NCBI GenBank assembly: GCA_037349315.1
Contig: JBAIAC010000018.1
Coordinates: 1,736,001 to 1,800,000, forward strand
DNA from: Chelydra serpentina
Lineage: Eukaryota; Chordata; Testudines; Chelydridae
DNA length: 64,000 nucleotides
Direction of reading: 5' to 3'
Positions 10,090 to 21,711 of this stretch are shown piece after piece; position 1 is the stretch's first letter, and the number at the start of each line of letters is the position of its first letter. The notes under the pieces were generated by a model. It was not told where the DNA came from. It saw nothing but the letters and a program-made list of their open reading frames with translations, and did no database searches. The translations under genes and the position numbers were made by a program.

Positions 10090-12461
10090 AAGACAGAACA
10101 ATATCAGGAAAAACACTTATTATGAAGTTATCTGTGTGTATCAGTGTTACTCCATTTATGATAGTAGGTTTCCTACAGTGAGAGCTGGCCATGCAAGATA
10201 ATAGTTCAACTTGCATGATACTACTAGAGGTCTTAAAGTACAGGAAAAGACACATCTATGTTCAGGACTTCAAGTCCCACATGCCTCAGCAGCACGTTTT
10301 CAGATTAATTAACATTTTAATATACGAAAACTGATGTGGATGTCTGTGGTTTGTAAAATCAAGTCATTTTTTAAAGAGGGAGAGAATGATTTGAATCATG
10401 ATCAACTTAGAATGAAACTGAGGAGGAAGGTTGGCGTCTTATTGCCTGTATGTATGCTGGCACACCAGAATATTATTACCGTGCTGATATTAATGGTATG
10501 AGTGTTGTGGGGAATCACAACTCAGTATTGATTTGGGAAGCAGTCATGCCTCCGTGCTGTGCTCCAACCCATTTTGTTTTTGATGTTTCCTATGTTGCAT
10601 TGAAATCAACCTGGTTTTATAGCTGGAGTTGTCAGTATAAATGCCTCTCTAGAGTAGAAGTGAGCCATTTGTCTAAAATTGTCTGCCTCAGGATTGTAAT
10701 GATTCAAAGACAGTATCCAAACCTCCTGGATTTCCAGAGTGGCATTTCTCTAGTTTACATTCTGTAGTTAGTTCAGATAGATGAACATTTAGTTCAGCAA
10801 AACCTGAAACTTCCTGGTGACTTGTCCTGCCAAGCTTTCCTTTTTTCATAAAGATTTTCATGTATTTGTTTTCCTTAAACATAAAGTCACATAGTAATTT
10901 ACAGAAAGAGCAGATTGGGAAGTCTATACAGATACTCTTTACTTGATATAAGCAAGTAACAAGTAGGTGGGAAATTATAAAAAGACATTTAACATTTCAG
11001 GGTAGTCAAATGTATTTGTCATTAATTATGAAAATATATAGAAAGTTACTGAACAATACAAATCAGAGAGAATCATAACAGTGCAGTGAAGTTATGACTA
11101 TTTAACTAACAGCTTGCTGGTCTGTATGGAATGAAGGTTGAAAAAGAGGAAGGTGTGAGAAATGAAGGTGAGAGGATAGTCAAAGGAATTAGAGAGGAGA
11201 AAAAGGCAAAGGGAGAGGGGATACTAAGTGAAGACACACAAGCCCGTGTGATGTTGATCTACAATGAGATGTGAATTTAGGGCTTTTATTATGTGAAAAT
11301 TTCTTGTGCGGTATCTGAGAAAATAAGCCTTGGTTGTCCTGTGCAACTTTCTCTCTCACCATAATATTTCACAAAACTCCATAGTTGCTCAATGGCTTAC
11401 AGTCACAGTGCAAGAAGTCAACGGAGTAGGCCATCTCGTTAATCCGTAGAGACTTTACCCCCTTGGCTTTACAAATTCTAGACTTTAAAAAGGGGATATT
11501 GAAAAGAATGAAATTATCCTAGTTTACTAAACTCTGTTACCTCAAGTCTGTTACAGCTGGAACTACATGTTTGCTAATGGAGCAGGAACTGAATAGTTAT
11601 TGTAAATGAAATCCCTAAGTAATATCAATGAAGTATGAATAGCAAATCGTCAGTGAGAAATTATGTAACTGGGTAACTAGTAAGCAATTCAATAAGGAGG
11701 ACAAAAATGTAGATAGACATAAGTACCGTCGAATCTTAACTGTGAGAGGTGTGCTTCAGTTTGGATCATGAAATATGTATTCAAGGGAAGAGACCATATA
11801 ATGAAGTTATTTTGGCACAAGGAGAATTTGTAATGCTGCCAGAAGTTACAGAAACAATATTAAAATTGAAAAGACAAACAGGGAAATACAATGTACAAGT
11901 CTGTTGTTTTCGATAATTCTAGTCTTCTTGTGGTTAGTTTTGCTACAGGGCAACAGCTCCATTATTAATTAGGATTGAAAAATCACAGCAGAATCCATAA
12001 GGCGTACATTTGGATTATGTATAGTGAACAAATGTCTGAGGGCACTGGATATAATACAAGGTGCTGAACACGAGCAAACAGGTGGTTCTGTTTGTGAATA
12101 TGACCACTTGGTTGTCAAACTAGATTTCAAGTAATGTCCAACCTCCTCATGGGAAGTAAGAGCTGAAAAAAGCCAGAGTGTGATGAGACAACATTATTTA
12201 GTACAGGAAACAAAGAAAGAGCTTTAATTCAGTCAGAAATTCAAATGCTAGATGCCCTGGAAGCATATGCATACAAGTAAAATACAAAAGGTAACCTGAA
12301 CTGAAATCCATGACAATGGAAGTTGTCACAAACCATCCTTTCCCCTCCTGTTACAAACCCCAAAGCAGGATAACTAGACAAATGAGCTCATTACTCTGAC
12401 GTCAGGAAAAGGAGACCCTGCCATTGAATAATCCCATAAATTAGGTTTATATAAAACAACT
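10090..12461. other. Unique AT-rich intergenic DNA
   Basis: No repeat boundary or coding homology is visible. A purine-rich stretch lies at about 11125-11220. The 105-codon frame at 10450-10767 shows no recognisable motif and I do not call it a gene. Confidence 0.5.
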
Positions 12462-12508
12462 GACAACAACAACAACAATAATAATAATAATAATAATTAA
12501 TTAATACT
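12462..12508. repeat. Compound (CAA)n(TAA)n microsatellite
   Basis: About five CAA units followed by seven or eight ATA units. It lies at the 3' (A/T-rich) end of the minus-strand SINE that follows, the usual position for such a tail. Confidence 0.9.
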
Positions 12509-12750
12509 GCTATAGCACTGACCATTGGAGGATCTCATTGCATTTTATACATGATTTATTTCACACCCTTGTGAGCTAAATACTATTATTATCATCATCA
12601 TCATCTTCTTTATGGATAAAGAAGACAAAGCAAAGAGGGATTAACTGATTTTCTGCAAGGTAATACATGATATATGTGTAAGAGCCAAACATAATATCCA
12701 TGTCATCTGAATCTCAGGTCTATGTTTTAATTACAAGACCACTCTTCCTC
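12509..12750 (-). mobile_element. MIR/Cry-like tRNA-SINE, minus strand, degraded
   Basis: On the minus strand the order is a tRNA-like head (near 12745, 'ttgtaattaaaacatagacc'), a body giving the ttatccataaagaa remnant of the usual 'cccatctgtaaaatgggga' block, and a tail with 'aaagcgctttgagat'-like sequence ending in the TAA repeat. A small ATC repeat (12590-12605) sits within it. Strongly diverged. Confidence 0.6.
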
Positions 12751-12888
12751 CCTAATAAATTATGAGGACAAGCTGGTATTTTTAGAAATACTAACGCTAA
12801 AATTGTTTCTGCAAATATCCCCCAAAGACTTCATTTGATAAATAAAACAGTGAAAATCAAAATACAGTGATATGCTAATCATAATGGA

Positions 12889-13018
12889 TGAAAGTCACCC
12901 CTATGCAATGGGAAAGTACAAAGCCCATACGCCACTGAATTCCCACTTAACCTCCTTAAAATAGGGGTTTAGTGCGAGTTATGTATTGGACTGCCACATA
13001 GGAGGTGAATTTCACCCA
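12889..13018. repeat. Hairpin MITE, 'GGGTGAAATTCACCC' type
   Basis: Ends atgaaagtcaccccta and aggtgaatttcaccca form an inverted repeat. A better preserved copy lies at 13966-14109, on the other side of the foldback element. Confidence 0.65.
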
Positions 13019-13057
13019 GTGAGAAAATTGTTGATTGGAGAAAAAAATAGGTCCAGG

Positions 13058-13689
13058 TGTCACATTCTGGAGTGTGATCCAGACTTGTGAGAGGTTGTCA
13101 CTGCTTGCCCTGTAACCTTGGGCACCTCACAGTGCTTTGGTGGTGTAGCTCCCAACCTGTGCTGCTCGCAACCAATCTACAAGCATTCAGGTCACACCCG
13201 GAGTGTCTGTGTGCGCTAGAGAGCCCTGGTACAGCAGTTCTGACCCCAGCACTGTCTATAGTGCCACAGCCCCACTCTGGCTTCCACCAGCCCTGGTTAC
13301 TATTTACAGGGTGACTGCAAATACACTCCCAGTCTCAGAAGCTTGACTGAGGAGAGGGTCAGTCATCATCTTGCTGGAAAACTGTGGATGACTGACTCTC
13401 TTCTCAGTCAAGGTTCTGGGACTGGGAATGTGTTGGGTCACCCTGCAAGTAGTAACCAAGGCTGGTGGAAGCCAGAGAGGGGCTGTAGGCAGGCCACTGG
13501 GATCAGAGATGCTGAACCAGGGCACTCTAGCACACACAGATACTCAGGGTGTGACCTGAATGCTGGTAGGTTGGTTGTGAGCAGCCCAGGTTGGGAGCTA
13601 CAACAGCAAAGCATTGCGAGGCACCCAAGGTGATGGGCAGGTGGTGACACAACCTCTCATTGGTCTGGATTGCAACTCAGAATGTGACA
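13058..13689. mobile_element. Large foldback element, 632 bp, arms about 300 bp
   Basis: The left arm (13058-about 13375) and right arm (about 13385-13689) are imperfect inverted copies along nearly their whole length, ending tgtcacattctg and cagaatgtgaca. Shared landmarks in mirror order include gtagctcccaacctg, gcattcaggtcacacc, tggcttccaccagcc and cagtcatc. Mirrored frames at 13087-13314 (+) and 13438-13650 (-) give similar peptides purely because of the palindrome. No transposase and no clear TSD. It is presumably a non-autonomous DNA transposon. Confidence 0.8.
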
Positions 13690-13838
13690 ACAGGATAGCC
13701 ACTAGAAAAACAATCACAAGAATTACAACTTCTCTTAGCCACATAAATGGTTTGAACTTTGAGTCCTCCGGAAACCTTGTGCAATTTTTAAAAAAAATCT
13801 GTTAATTTTTCGCATTGCTCGATCAGAAAAAGACAAGG

Positions 13839-13920
13839 GATGAAATCCTGTCCCCAGCAAAGTGAATGACAAAAGTCCCATTGATTTCAGTGGGGCCAGG
13901 ATGTCACCCAGGGTCTAAGG
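13839..13920. repeat. Hairpin MITE, 'TGAAATCCTGGCCCCATTGA' type
   Basis: Inverted repeat from gatgaaatcctgtcccc to ggggccaggatgtcaccca with apex tcccattgatttcagtggg. Relatives at 38059 and 55418. Confidence 0.75.
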
Positions 13921-13965
13921 TGTATGACAAAGAATACTAGTTAACTAAATGAACGATTTATTTCT

Positions 13966-14109
13966 CATAGGGTGAAAGTCTCCCTTGTGCAAAGGGCCAG
14001 TCTAAGGCTTATGCACCACATAAGCCCTCAATACAGGGTTTAAATTGTATTTAAATGATACACAAGATTTTTACTGGCCCTCTGCAGCAGGGTGAATTTC
14101 ACCCATAGA
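13966..14109. repeat. Hairpin MITE, 'GGGTGAAATTCACCCTGTGCAAAGGGCCAG' type
   Basis: Ends ctcatagggtgaaagtc and gtgaatttcacccatagag pair. Inside, gcaaagggccagt pairs with actggccctctgc. Non-coding. Confidence 0.75.
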
Positions 14110-16892
14110 GAATAAAATGCTACTTTGGTATGTGTATATACATTTAGAATAAAACTGCACAAAACCCACAAAGATATTTTGATTTGGAAAACATTACAGT
14201 CAAGTGTAATCACACTTCAATTTGGCTGAGAAGTCAAGATTAAAACATCAAATAAGATTTGAATAGGAACAGAATCCCAACATTTCATACTTCCATGCTA
14301 CATCAGGATCTAACTATATGGTTCAAACAGTCAAACCAGCTGTGACTTTTGTATGCAGATTTTAAGGCAGCCTTTTAAGCTGCGGGGGAAGAAAGTGCGT
14401 GAAGCGACATTAGTTTAAGTTATAAGAGTTACTGAACTGTGCAAATGTACAGTAAAAACTGTAGGTTGACAGAGAATTCTTAGAACATTCAGCAGTACAG
14501 ATGGCCTTTAGCTAGTTATTTCAAATACTCAGCAATCTCTTTAAATATGCCATCAACCAAGTTCCTAAGAAAATGCGTGCAGTTTTTAAAAGGGCACTGA
14601 AACCCCTGGAATCTACATGATTTAGATTATGCTGTGGATTAAGCAAAATTTGCTGAGACACCAAAAGGAAGTGTAAGGTAAAATCAATAGACTGAACTCT
14701 TGTCATTAAGTCAATAAAATGTAAGAAAAGTAGCAACAAATTGGTGAAGACAGTTGTGTCCCTCAAAACCATGTGTTCTGATGACACTGAGCCAAAAATT
14801 TCTCAAATTAGTTGGGGGAGGGAAGTAGAAGGGAAAGCTGATGCATTCTTCTTGTAAAAACCTTGAGAGACATCTTTTTATCTGAAAGGACATACAGAGT
14901 TAAAGACAGAATCGCACCAAGATTAAAGTAGAATTTGTGTATGAAAATTTGACGCCCTCCTGAATGATGAATTTAATGGCTTATGTTGCACCACGTACAG
15001 AATAATTAAACATACCTAGTTATGGCCTGTTCTCCAAGGCATGCCCTAAGACAGATATGTGCTTTCATCTTCAGGATGTAATGTTTTAATTGTATGTCAT
15101 ATGTCATGCTTTAGGTATATTTGTCCCTAACTAGATAATGGAATATATTTTCGCTAGTGAGCTCATGTGGTCATACATTATATTAACGTCCCATTTATAA
15201 ATGATGAATAAAGCATTAATAAATGGTTAATAGGTTGTGAAACTAATGGTTAATCAATTGTTATAGATTTTTATAGTGTCAAACAGGTAAATAGGTTGCT
15301 TGTAAACATGGCTTATAAGCATCTTCTTCACCTTCTACGGAAGTTCTTATAACTATAACACATTACTCGTAACTGTAACAAGTGTATAATATCTGTTAAT
15401 AATTTTAAAAGACTTTATCAGATTTAATATAAAGCGTGACTGGTAATGGGCTAAATTTTTAACAGAAATCAATCCTCTCTGCTCATGGATGCAATTTACA
15501 TCTGTAAAGTTTGCAGCCCCAACAAATGAATTGTGGATGCAAAACAAGGCAGTCACTCTTGTAACTACATGCATGTAGATGCAAATTGTGTAGAATTGTA
15601 AATATTCAGAATGGCATTCACCTTTCATTTTGTGGCCACAAAATGCAAGCAAAAATTTTGGAGATGCAAGCTGTTCCTGCAAACAGGAGACCATTCTTCT
15701 GAAAATTTGCCTGCAATAAATTCTAGTAGCATTCCCTTGTGCCCATCTTTCAATATTGCAGAGAAAACAAGATAACAGCTAGAATCACCCCAGTGCAACC
15801 GTGTAGGGGCAAAGATCATCCTAGCCATGAGTAAATGAATATGTCTTGCATTATATCCTGAATATCAACAGATCAGAGATATTTCAGACCCAGGGGTCTG
15901 GATAGGGAGGAGGTTCCAGTGATGTAGGCCCCTTGCAAATAACTCTGCCACCAGCAGCTTCCTCTTTTCAGTTAAAGGCAGACTCATCTTGAGCACCTCC
16001 GCTGATTATATCTACAGCAGTATGGTGCAAAACAATCATTTGGAAACTTTAGAACTGAAATATTTTTTTTACCTGTGGACTCTGACTCCATTTGGTTTGC
16101 TCACTACTGCAGTGTAGTTTAAATGTGCCATGTGGGTTTTTCATTCTTAGAATATTAAAAGCAATTTATTTGCCTAATGCATTAATTGTACTTAGCACAG
16201 AGCAATTTTTTTTTGTTATTTTGTATTAAAGCGTTTCATTCATATTTGTGTAACTAGACTCTAAATGATTGGGAATTAAATCTGTTCTCTTCACCTATGC
16301 TTGGAGTTTCCTTTCATTTCCATAGGTACGTCAGCTGATTTTGGCTTCATTTTTCCACACTTTATTGCCTGTTTAAAGCTCTGCCAGTTTAGATGGAGTG
16401 AAAGTAGAACTTTACAACACCCTGAGCATTTTCAGCACTTTGAAGTGAGAGGTGGTGCATTAGGTTAATATACTAAACCTTCTGCCCCTCAAGGACTGAG
16501 TTTCAAGTGAATTGAGTCTGATAGTCTCATCCTTGTTCTAGTGGATGTTTATCCGTATCACAAAACCACTGTATGAGTTGGCACAGTTTGTAGCCTCTGT
16601 TCATGTAAGGCCCAGGACAGAAAAAGTAGAGGTTTTACAGAGCAAGATGTAAATGTTTTGCAATACCTTTTTGGGGAAGCTTCACCCAAATTAAGCCAAC
16701 CTTTAATCAATATTAATAGACACTTTCATTAGTATCAAATCACAACTATATTAACACAAGAAAAATCTGTTGTGTGCTGGGCAATAAAGAATTTTCAGAA
16801 CAGAAATTCTGTAGCAATATAAAGTTGTTTATTGGTCTATAATTAGGCAGCAATCAGTCAGCACTTGACATTTTACCACATTAACTGGGTGT
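14110..16892. other. Unique AT-rich intergenic DNA
   Basis: No mobile-element ends, coding homology or RNA gene recognised. Frames up to 113 codons at 15353-15694 lack any family features. Confidence 0.5.
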
Positions 16893-16904
16893 AGTGCATA
16901 AGTA

Positions 16905-17120
16905 GCCCGGTGTGGTGGCGCGCGCCTGTAATCCCAGCTTCTGGGAGGCTGAGGTTGGCGGATCGCTCAGGAGTTCTAGGCTGCTGTGCGCTATGTCAAT
17001 CGGGTGTCCGGTGCTACTGACAGCCTGGCCAGCGGGTAGTTGGAGGACTGGCTAGAACAACGCATCTGATGTGTTGTGATCGGCGCTCTCTCGGTGAGGG
17101 CTGATGGGCCGATCAGTGAC
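16905..17120 (+). mobile_element. 7SL (SRP) RNA-headed insertion, 216 bp, perfect 12-bp TSD
   Basis: The first ~110 nt (16905-about 17014) follow SRP RNA closely: the Alu-domain start gcccggtgtggtggcgcg, the SRP9/14-binding UGUNR motif within gcctgtaatcccagc, gggaggctgagg, gatcgct, ggagttctaggct and the helix-5 entry atcgggtgtccg. A deletion of about 7 nt follows gatcgct. The remaining ~106 nt match neither the 7SL S domain nor an Alu right arm, and I cannot identify them. The flanks are agtgcataagta on both sides (16893-16904 and 17121-17132). There is no poly(A) tail. It is either a chimeric retrocopy or one copy of a 7SL-headed SINE; it is not a functional SRP RNA gene. Confidence 0.75.
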
Positions 17121-17132
17121 AGTGCATAAGTA

Positions 17133-17885
17133 TCGACTTTTAAGTGATTGTTCAAAAATCTCCCATTAAGCTTCCAGTAGAAAAAAAATCTGCCTGTTAT
17201 CGTGAACATGATCAACATTACTTTAATTATTACTCAAGAAACTGCATTTTCTGCTCATTTTATCCAGTCATACACATTCCCTGTATCCATTATAAGAGTT
17301 GTTGCCTATCACATGATACTAAATGAAATATTTCTATATCACAGAGATTTCTTTTCCACCCTTGTATGAATTGATAATGATATTCAGTTATAAACATTGT
17401 TTGTCTTTAATCAATCATAAAGAAAAATAAGATGCATTTTTATATTTAGCTCTATCAGTGAAACCAAATAAAATTAGGCTAGTCTGTGTTGTGTACCAGG
17501 CACTACTTATTTTTTTACATGATCCAATCATCACGCTATTAATCAGTCATTATTAGTATCCCATACTTGCAATGCATAACTCAAGCCAAGAACACCAAAG
17601 TACATAAATTGTAGCTCAGGTAATTGAGAGACCCAATTTAAATAAATTCAGATTAATATTGCGTTCATAATGTAAACAGAGGAAAACAATTTCACATTAA
17701 AAGAATATAGCAGACAAAGGCTTTAAGCCCAAAGATCGTATAGTAATAGTTATTACTTCCCTAAAGACCATAAGCCATGATTCAGAACATAGGGCACTTG
17801 AAGGTATCTATGGTAGGAGGGACAGAGAGGATACAATACCATGCTAAAGTTACGGTGCAACTGAACATAGGACTGTGAGCCAGGA
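17133..17885. other. Unique AT-rich intergenic DNA
   Basis: No recognisable repeat or coding sequence. Confidence 0.5.
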
Positions 17886-18075
17886 ATTCCTTAGTTTTAA
17901 TTTTGGCTCTGATGCTAACACATTCTGATGCCCTGGCCAACTCTCTGCTTCAGTTCTCCTATCTGTAAAATAGTGATCATAATATTTACCTCCCCAGTGG
18001 GATATTATGAAGATTAATTAGTTATGTTTGTAAAGCACTTTGAAGATTAAAGTGTTAAGTATTATTATTGTACCT
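17886..18075 (+). mobile_element. MIR/Cry-like SINE
   Basis: Contains the core series typical of MIR-type SINEs: ttcagttctcctatctgtaa, a gttatgtttgtaaagcactttga block and a short (ATT)n tail. The tRNA-like head is largely lost (ggaattcc..ttggctctgatgc). The copy is old and diverged. Confidence 0.65.
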
Positions 18076-20187
18076 TGAAAGGGAAATGTTAAATGTAATT
18101 TTGTGATTTAGTTGAAAGTTGGTTCCTTAAGGATTGGTATTTTCTCTGCAAAGGATAACCTTTCCTATTGTCTTTACTTAACCTTAAGAGCTACATGTGG
18201 AATAGCATTCCTCCCATGTAAGTGAGGCTGGATGGCACTCTCATTGGAACCCTTAAACACAACCTGTAGATGTCCCATAGTGAGGGTTGCTTTGCCTCTA
18301 CCTTTATGAACTTCTGTTAGAGTAGGAAATCAGAACAGTCTTCAGAAGCAAACTTGAATCTAGTGCAGAATTGACCCAGAATGTTGTTCAAAACATTTGG
18401 TCACAAATTAAAAAGCTAAGATGTTACAACTGTGTTGTTCAAAGATCAACAACTACTGGAGGCTGGTGTATTAAGCAGCCAAGTGGCATCACTATTTATT
18501 AACAATTTCTTAAATCTGACTACTTCTTTCTATATCCTTTATCTATAAACAAATTTTATGTTATGCTCCCTTTCTAAAAGGGTATTGGAGGTAACCAGTT
18601 ACTGTCTGCTATATGTTATTTTGAGAGATGGGCCTAATGAAATCTCCAAACTGAACTCCCTTGAATTTCTGGGTTGACGACCTTCAGATTAGAATCCCCA
18701 GATCTGGATCTGTCCTTAGGGCTTTGGTCCTGATTCAGAGTCCTTACAAATGGAGGCCTGTTTTCCAGTTCTGACTCATCAGAAATCTCTACAGTTGTTT
18801 TCATAAGATTTCTCCCCAAATGGCAGAAATCTTATGAGGTCACCTAATTTTGGAGATTTCTATGACAACCCATGCAAATAGCTCCGGGGATTTAAGTGTC
18901 AACTAATCCGTACTCAACTCCTACCTCAAATTTAAACCTTATTCAGATCTGACCCCCTGCCACCTTCTCCTGTCTCTAGTTAATTTGTAAAAATAAGGTT
19001 TGTGATATGAAAAATAGAGTTCATCATTGAATTCAATGCAAGCAGGAGCCAGAGAACAGAGGTAGACTGTATGAACAGGGTGAGGAACTAACAACCAGGC
19101 AAAAATGCCACTAGGGTAGCATACCATTCTGAATATTGTCTTAGTGAAAATTGGTCTTTTCTAAACTCCCCAGGCACATTGCATATTCAATATTTTAATG
19201 TAGTCTTTGTCCTTTGAGCTGGCACACTATCATTGTCCCCAACCATCTAACTGGTCTGTCCAATAAATCTGGGAAATCTGTTCCCTGAATACTCTGCTTA
19301 ACTTCCCTACATTTCCTTAACTTTTCTTAAGTAACATCAGTCTACTTTGACAGCTATAATTTCATTTCGCCCATTAATTTCATTGGCATAGCTTGTAGCC
19401 ATCTATTGTAGTTCTCTCTGTTGTTCTTGTGGTTACATCTGTAGCCTTAATACAGAATTTCCTGGGGGTTGCTTTCTTCTTGTTATCTTTGAGTTTCTAC
19501 GCACTCTGTAGATTTCAGTATCAGAGCTACCTTGCCATTTATAATAGATCCCCCCCCCCACTCTTCCCCATTTTCTAGCATTTTGTACCTAGTAATGGAA
19601 AAGAAACAGCTTGAGAATTGATTTTAAATCTTCTTCCATTTCTCCTCTTTCAAGGAATTTGCACTAGAAATGGGCTCCACTAGAAACCCAAATCTGAACA
19701 TCCACTGAATTTGGGGAAGGGGAGAATTTGAAATCTGGACCCAAACTCAGATTGAGATTTTGTGGTTTAGACCCAATCCTACTTAAGAAGCTTCACTGGA
19801 TTTGTGCAGCCAAAAAGGCAGAGGGTCAGAATCAAGTAAATGTGTTTCTTTTAGATATTTGTGGGAAATGTAACACTTAGATATCTTCTGCTGATTTGTT
19901 CATGAAATTCCATTTAACAAATAATGGTAGTTATTCTCTCTCACTTTTTGAGGAGACTGAGACTCCTGCTTCCCCATATTTTACCATTAAAAAAAATCAG
20001 AAAATACAAATTATTGGCTTGTGTCCTTTATTCCTAATTCTTTGATTTAAACAAATATTTAACATCCCCTATAGAAGTCACAATTCTCAAACAAATCAGA
20101 AACACTGCAAAATGGCTGAGCAGAACTACTTATAAAATCTCCTGTGTGGAGGTAGCAGCTGCTTCTTGAAAAACACCCTGTTTTTAG
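18076..20187. other. Unique intergenic DNA
   Basis: No element with defined ends. The stretch 19660-19800 (aatttgggg / ccaaactc blocks) has the look of a very degraded palindromic repeat, but I cannot set its ends. A C-run lies at 19551-19559. Confidence 0.45.
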
Positions 20188-21711
20188 TAGGGTCCTACCA
20201 AATGTAGGGCCATGAAAAAACGCGTCACAGACCATGAAATCTGGTTCCCACTCCCCCATGAATTCGGGCCTTTTCTGTGCTTTTACCCTATACTATACAG
20301 ATTTCACAGGGAAGACCAGTGTTTCTCAAATTGGGGGTCCTGACCTAAAAGGGAGTTGCAGGATGGTCACAAGGTTATTTTAGGGGGCCTCGGTATTGCC
20401 ACCATTACTTCTGTGCTGCCTTTAGAGCTGGGTGACTGGAGAGCAGCAGCTGTTGGCCGGGCACCCAGCTCTGAAGGTAGTGCCGCCGCCAGCAGCAATG
20501 CAGAAGTAAGGGTAGCAGTACCACTGCGCCCCCCTACATTAACCTTGCAACCCCCACACAACTTCTGTATGGGTCAGGACCTCTACAATTACAATACCAT
20601 GAAATTTCAGATTTAAATAACTGAAATCATGAAATTTATGATTTTTAAAATCCTATGACAAAGCAGACTTTGACTCCCTCAGGGAACTGATGGGCAGGAT
20701 CCTGGGGCCGATTTTGTTCAATATCTTCATTAATGATCTGGAGGATGGCGTGGATTGCACTCTCAGCAAGTTTGCAGATGACACTAAAATGGGAGCAGTG
20801 GTAGATATGCTGGAGGGTGGGGATAGGATACAGAGGGCCTAGAAAAATTAGAGGATTGGGCCAAAAGAAACCTGATGAGATTCAACAAGTACAAGTGCAG
20901 AGTCCTGCATTTAGGAAGGAAGCATCCCCTGCACTGCTACAGACTAGGGACCGAGTGGCTAGGCAGCAGTTCTGCAGAAAAGGACTGAGGGGTTACCGTG
21001 GACAAGAAGCTGGATATGAGTCAACTGTGTGCCCTTGTTGCCAAGAAGACTAACGGCATTTTGGGCTGTATAAGTAGGAGCATTGCCAGCAGATCGAGGG
21101 ATGTAACCATTCTCCTCTATTCGGCATTGGTGAGGCCTCATCTGGAGTACTGTGTCCAGTTTTGGGCCCCACTCTACAAGAAGGATGTGGAAAAATTGGA
21201 AAGAGTCCAGCAGAGGGCAACAAAAATGATTAGGGGGCTGGAGCACATGACTTATGAGGAGAGGCTGAGGGAACTGGGATTGTTTAGCCTGCAGAAGAAA
21301 AGAATGAGGGGGGATTTGATAGCTGCTTTCAAGTACCTGAAAGGGCGTCCCAAAGAGGATGGATCTAGACTGTTCTCAGTGGTAGAAGATGACAGAACAA
21401 GGGTCTCAAGTTGCAGTGGGGGAGGTTTAGGTTGGATATTAGGAAAAACTTTTTCACTAGTAGGGTGGTGAAGCACTGGAATGGGTTACCTAGGGAGGTG
21501 GTGGAATCTCCTTCCTTAGAGGTTTTTAAGGTCAGTCTTGACAAAGCCCTGGCTGGGATGATTTATCTGAGGATTGAGGTCTTGCTTTGAGCAGGGGGTC
21601 GGACGAGATGACTGCCTGAGGTCCCTTCCAACCCTGATATTCTGATATTCTATTCTATGATTCTATGACCATGAAATTGACCAAAATGGACCGTGAATTT
21701 GGTAGGGCCCA
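20188..21711. mobile_element. Palindromic DNA transposon (AGGGCCCTACCAAAT ends) split by a CR1
   Basis: Left end tagggtcctaccaaat (20188-20203) pairs with right end atttggtagggccc (about 21697-21710). Without the CR1 insertion (20660-21660) the element is about 520 bp. Its middle (about 20325-20580) is itself an inverted repeat: ggtcctgacc with ggtcaggacc, and mirrored ttacttctg and gagctggg blocks. The right end resumes with accatgaaattgacc after the CR1. No transposase is present. Confidence 0.8.
20660..21664 (+). mobile_element. CR1 LINE, internally deleted, inserted into a DNA transposon
   Basis: The 5' block ctcagggaactgatgggcag comes from the region ahead of the reverse-transcriptase palm and jumps straight to GPILFNIFINDLEDGVD, KFADDTKMG (the FADD catalytic motif is still intact) and the C-terminal domain [16 protein letters not shown]. 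It then runs to the 3' UTR with gacctgaggtcccttccaa-like sequence and the attctatgattctatga tail. At least one frameshift separates the FADD part from the 20998-21471 frame. The flanks tcctatgac (20651-20659) and ttctatgac (21661-21669) form a near-perfect target duplication that also matches the CR1 tail repeat. Confidence 0.9.

Noticed and set aside
10450..10767. 105-codon frame as a small gene
   Set aside because: No recognisable domain, repeat-free chance frame; no supporting promoter or splice signal.
13087..13650. Pair of similar cysteine-containing peptides on opposite strands as a gene pair
   Set aside because: Similarity follows exactly from the foldback palindrome.
16905..17120. 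Alu element or primate contamination
   Set aside because: No A-rich linker, right arm or poly(A); the second half is not Alu and the insertion has a clean TSD in turtle-type DNA.
16905..17120. Functional SRP RNA gene
   Set aside because: The S domain is absent and there is a deletion in the Alu domain.
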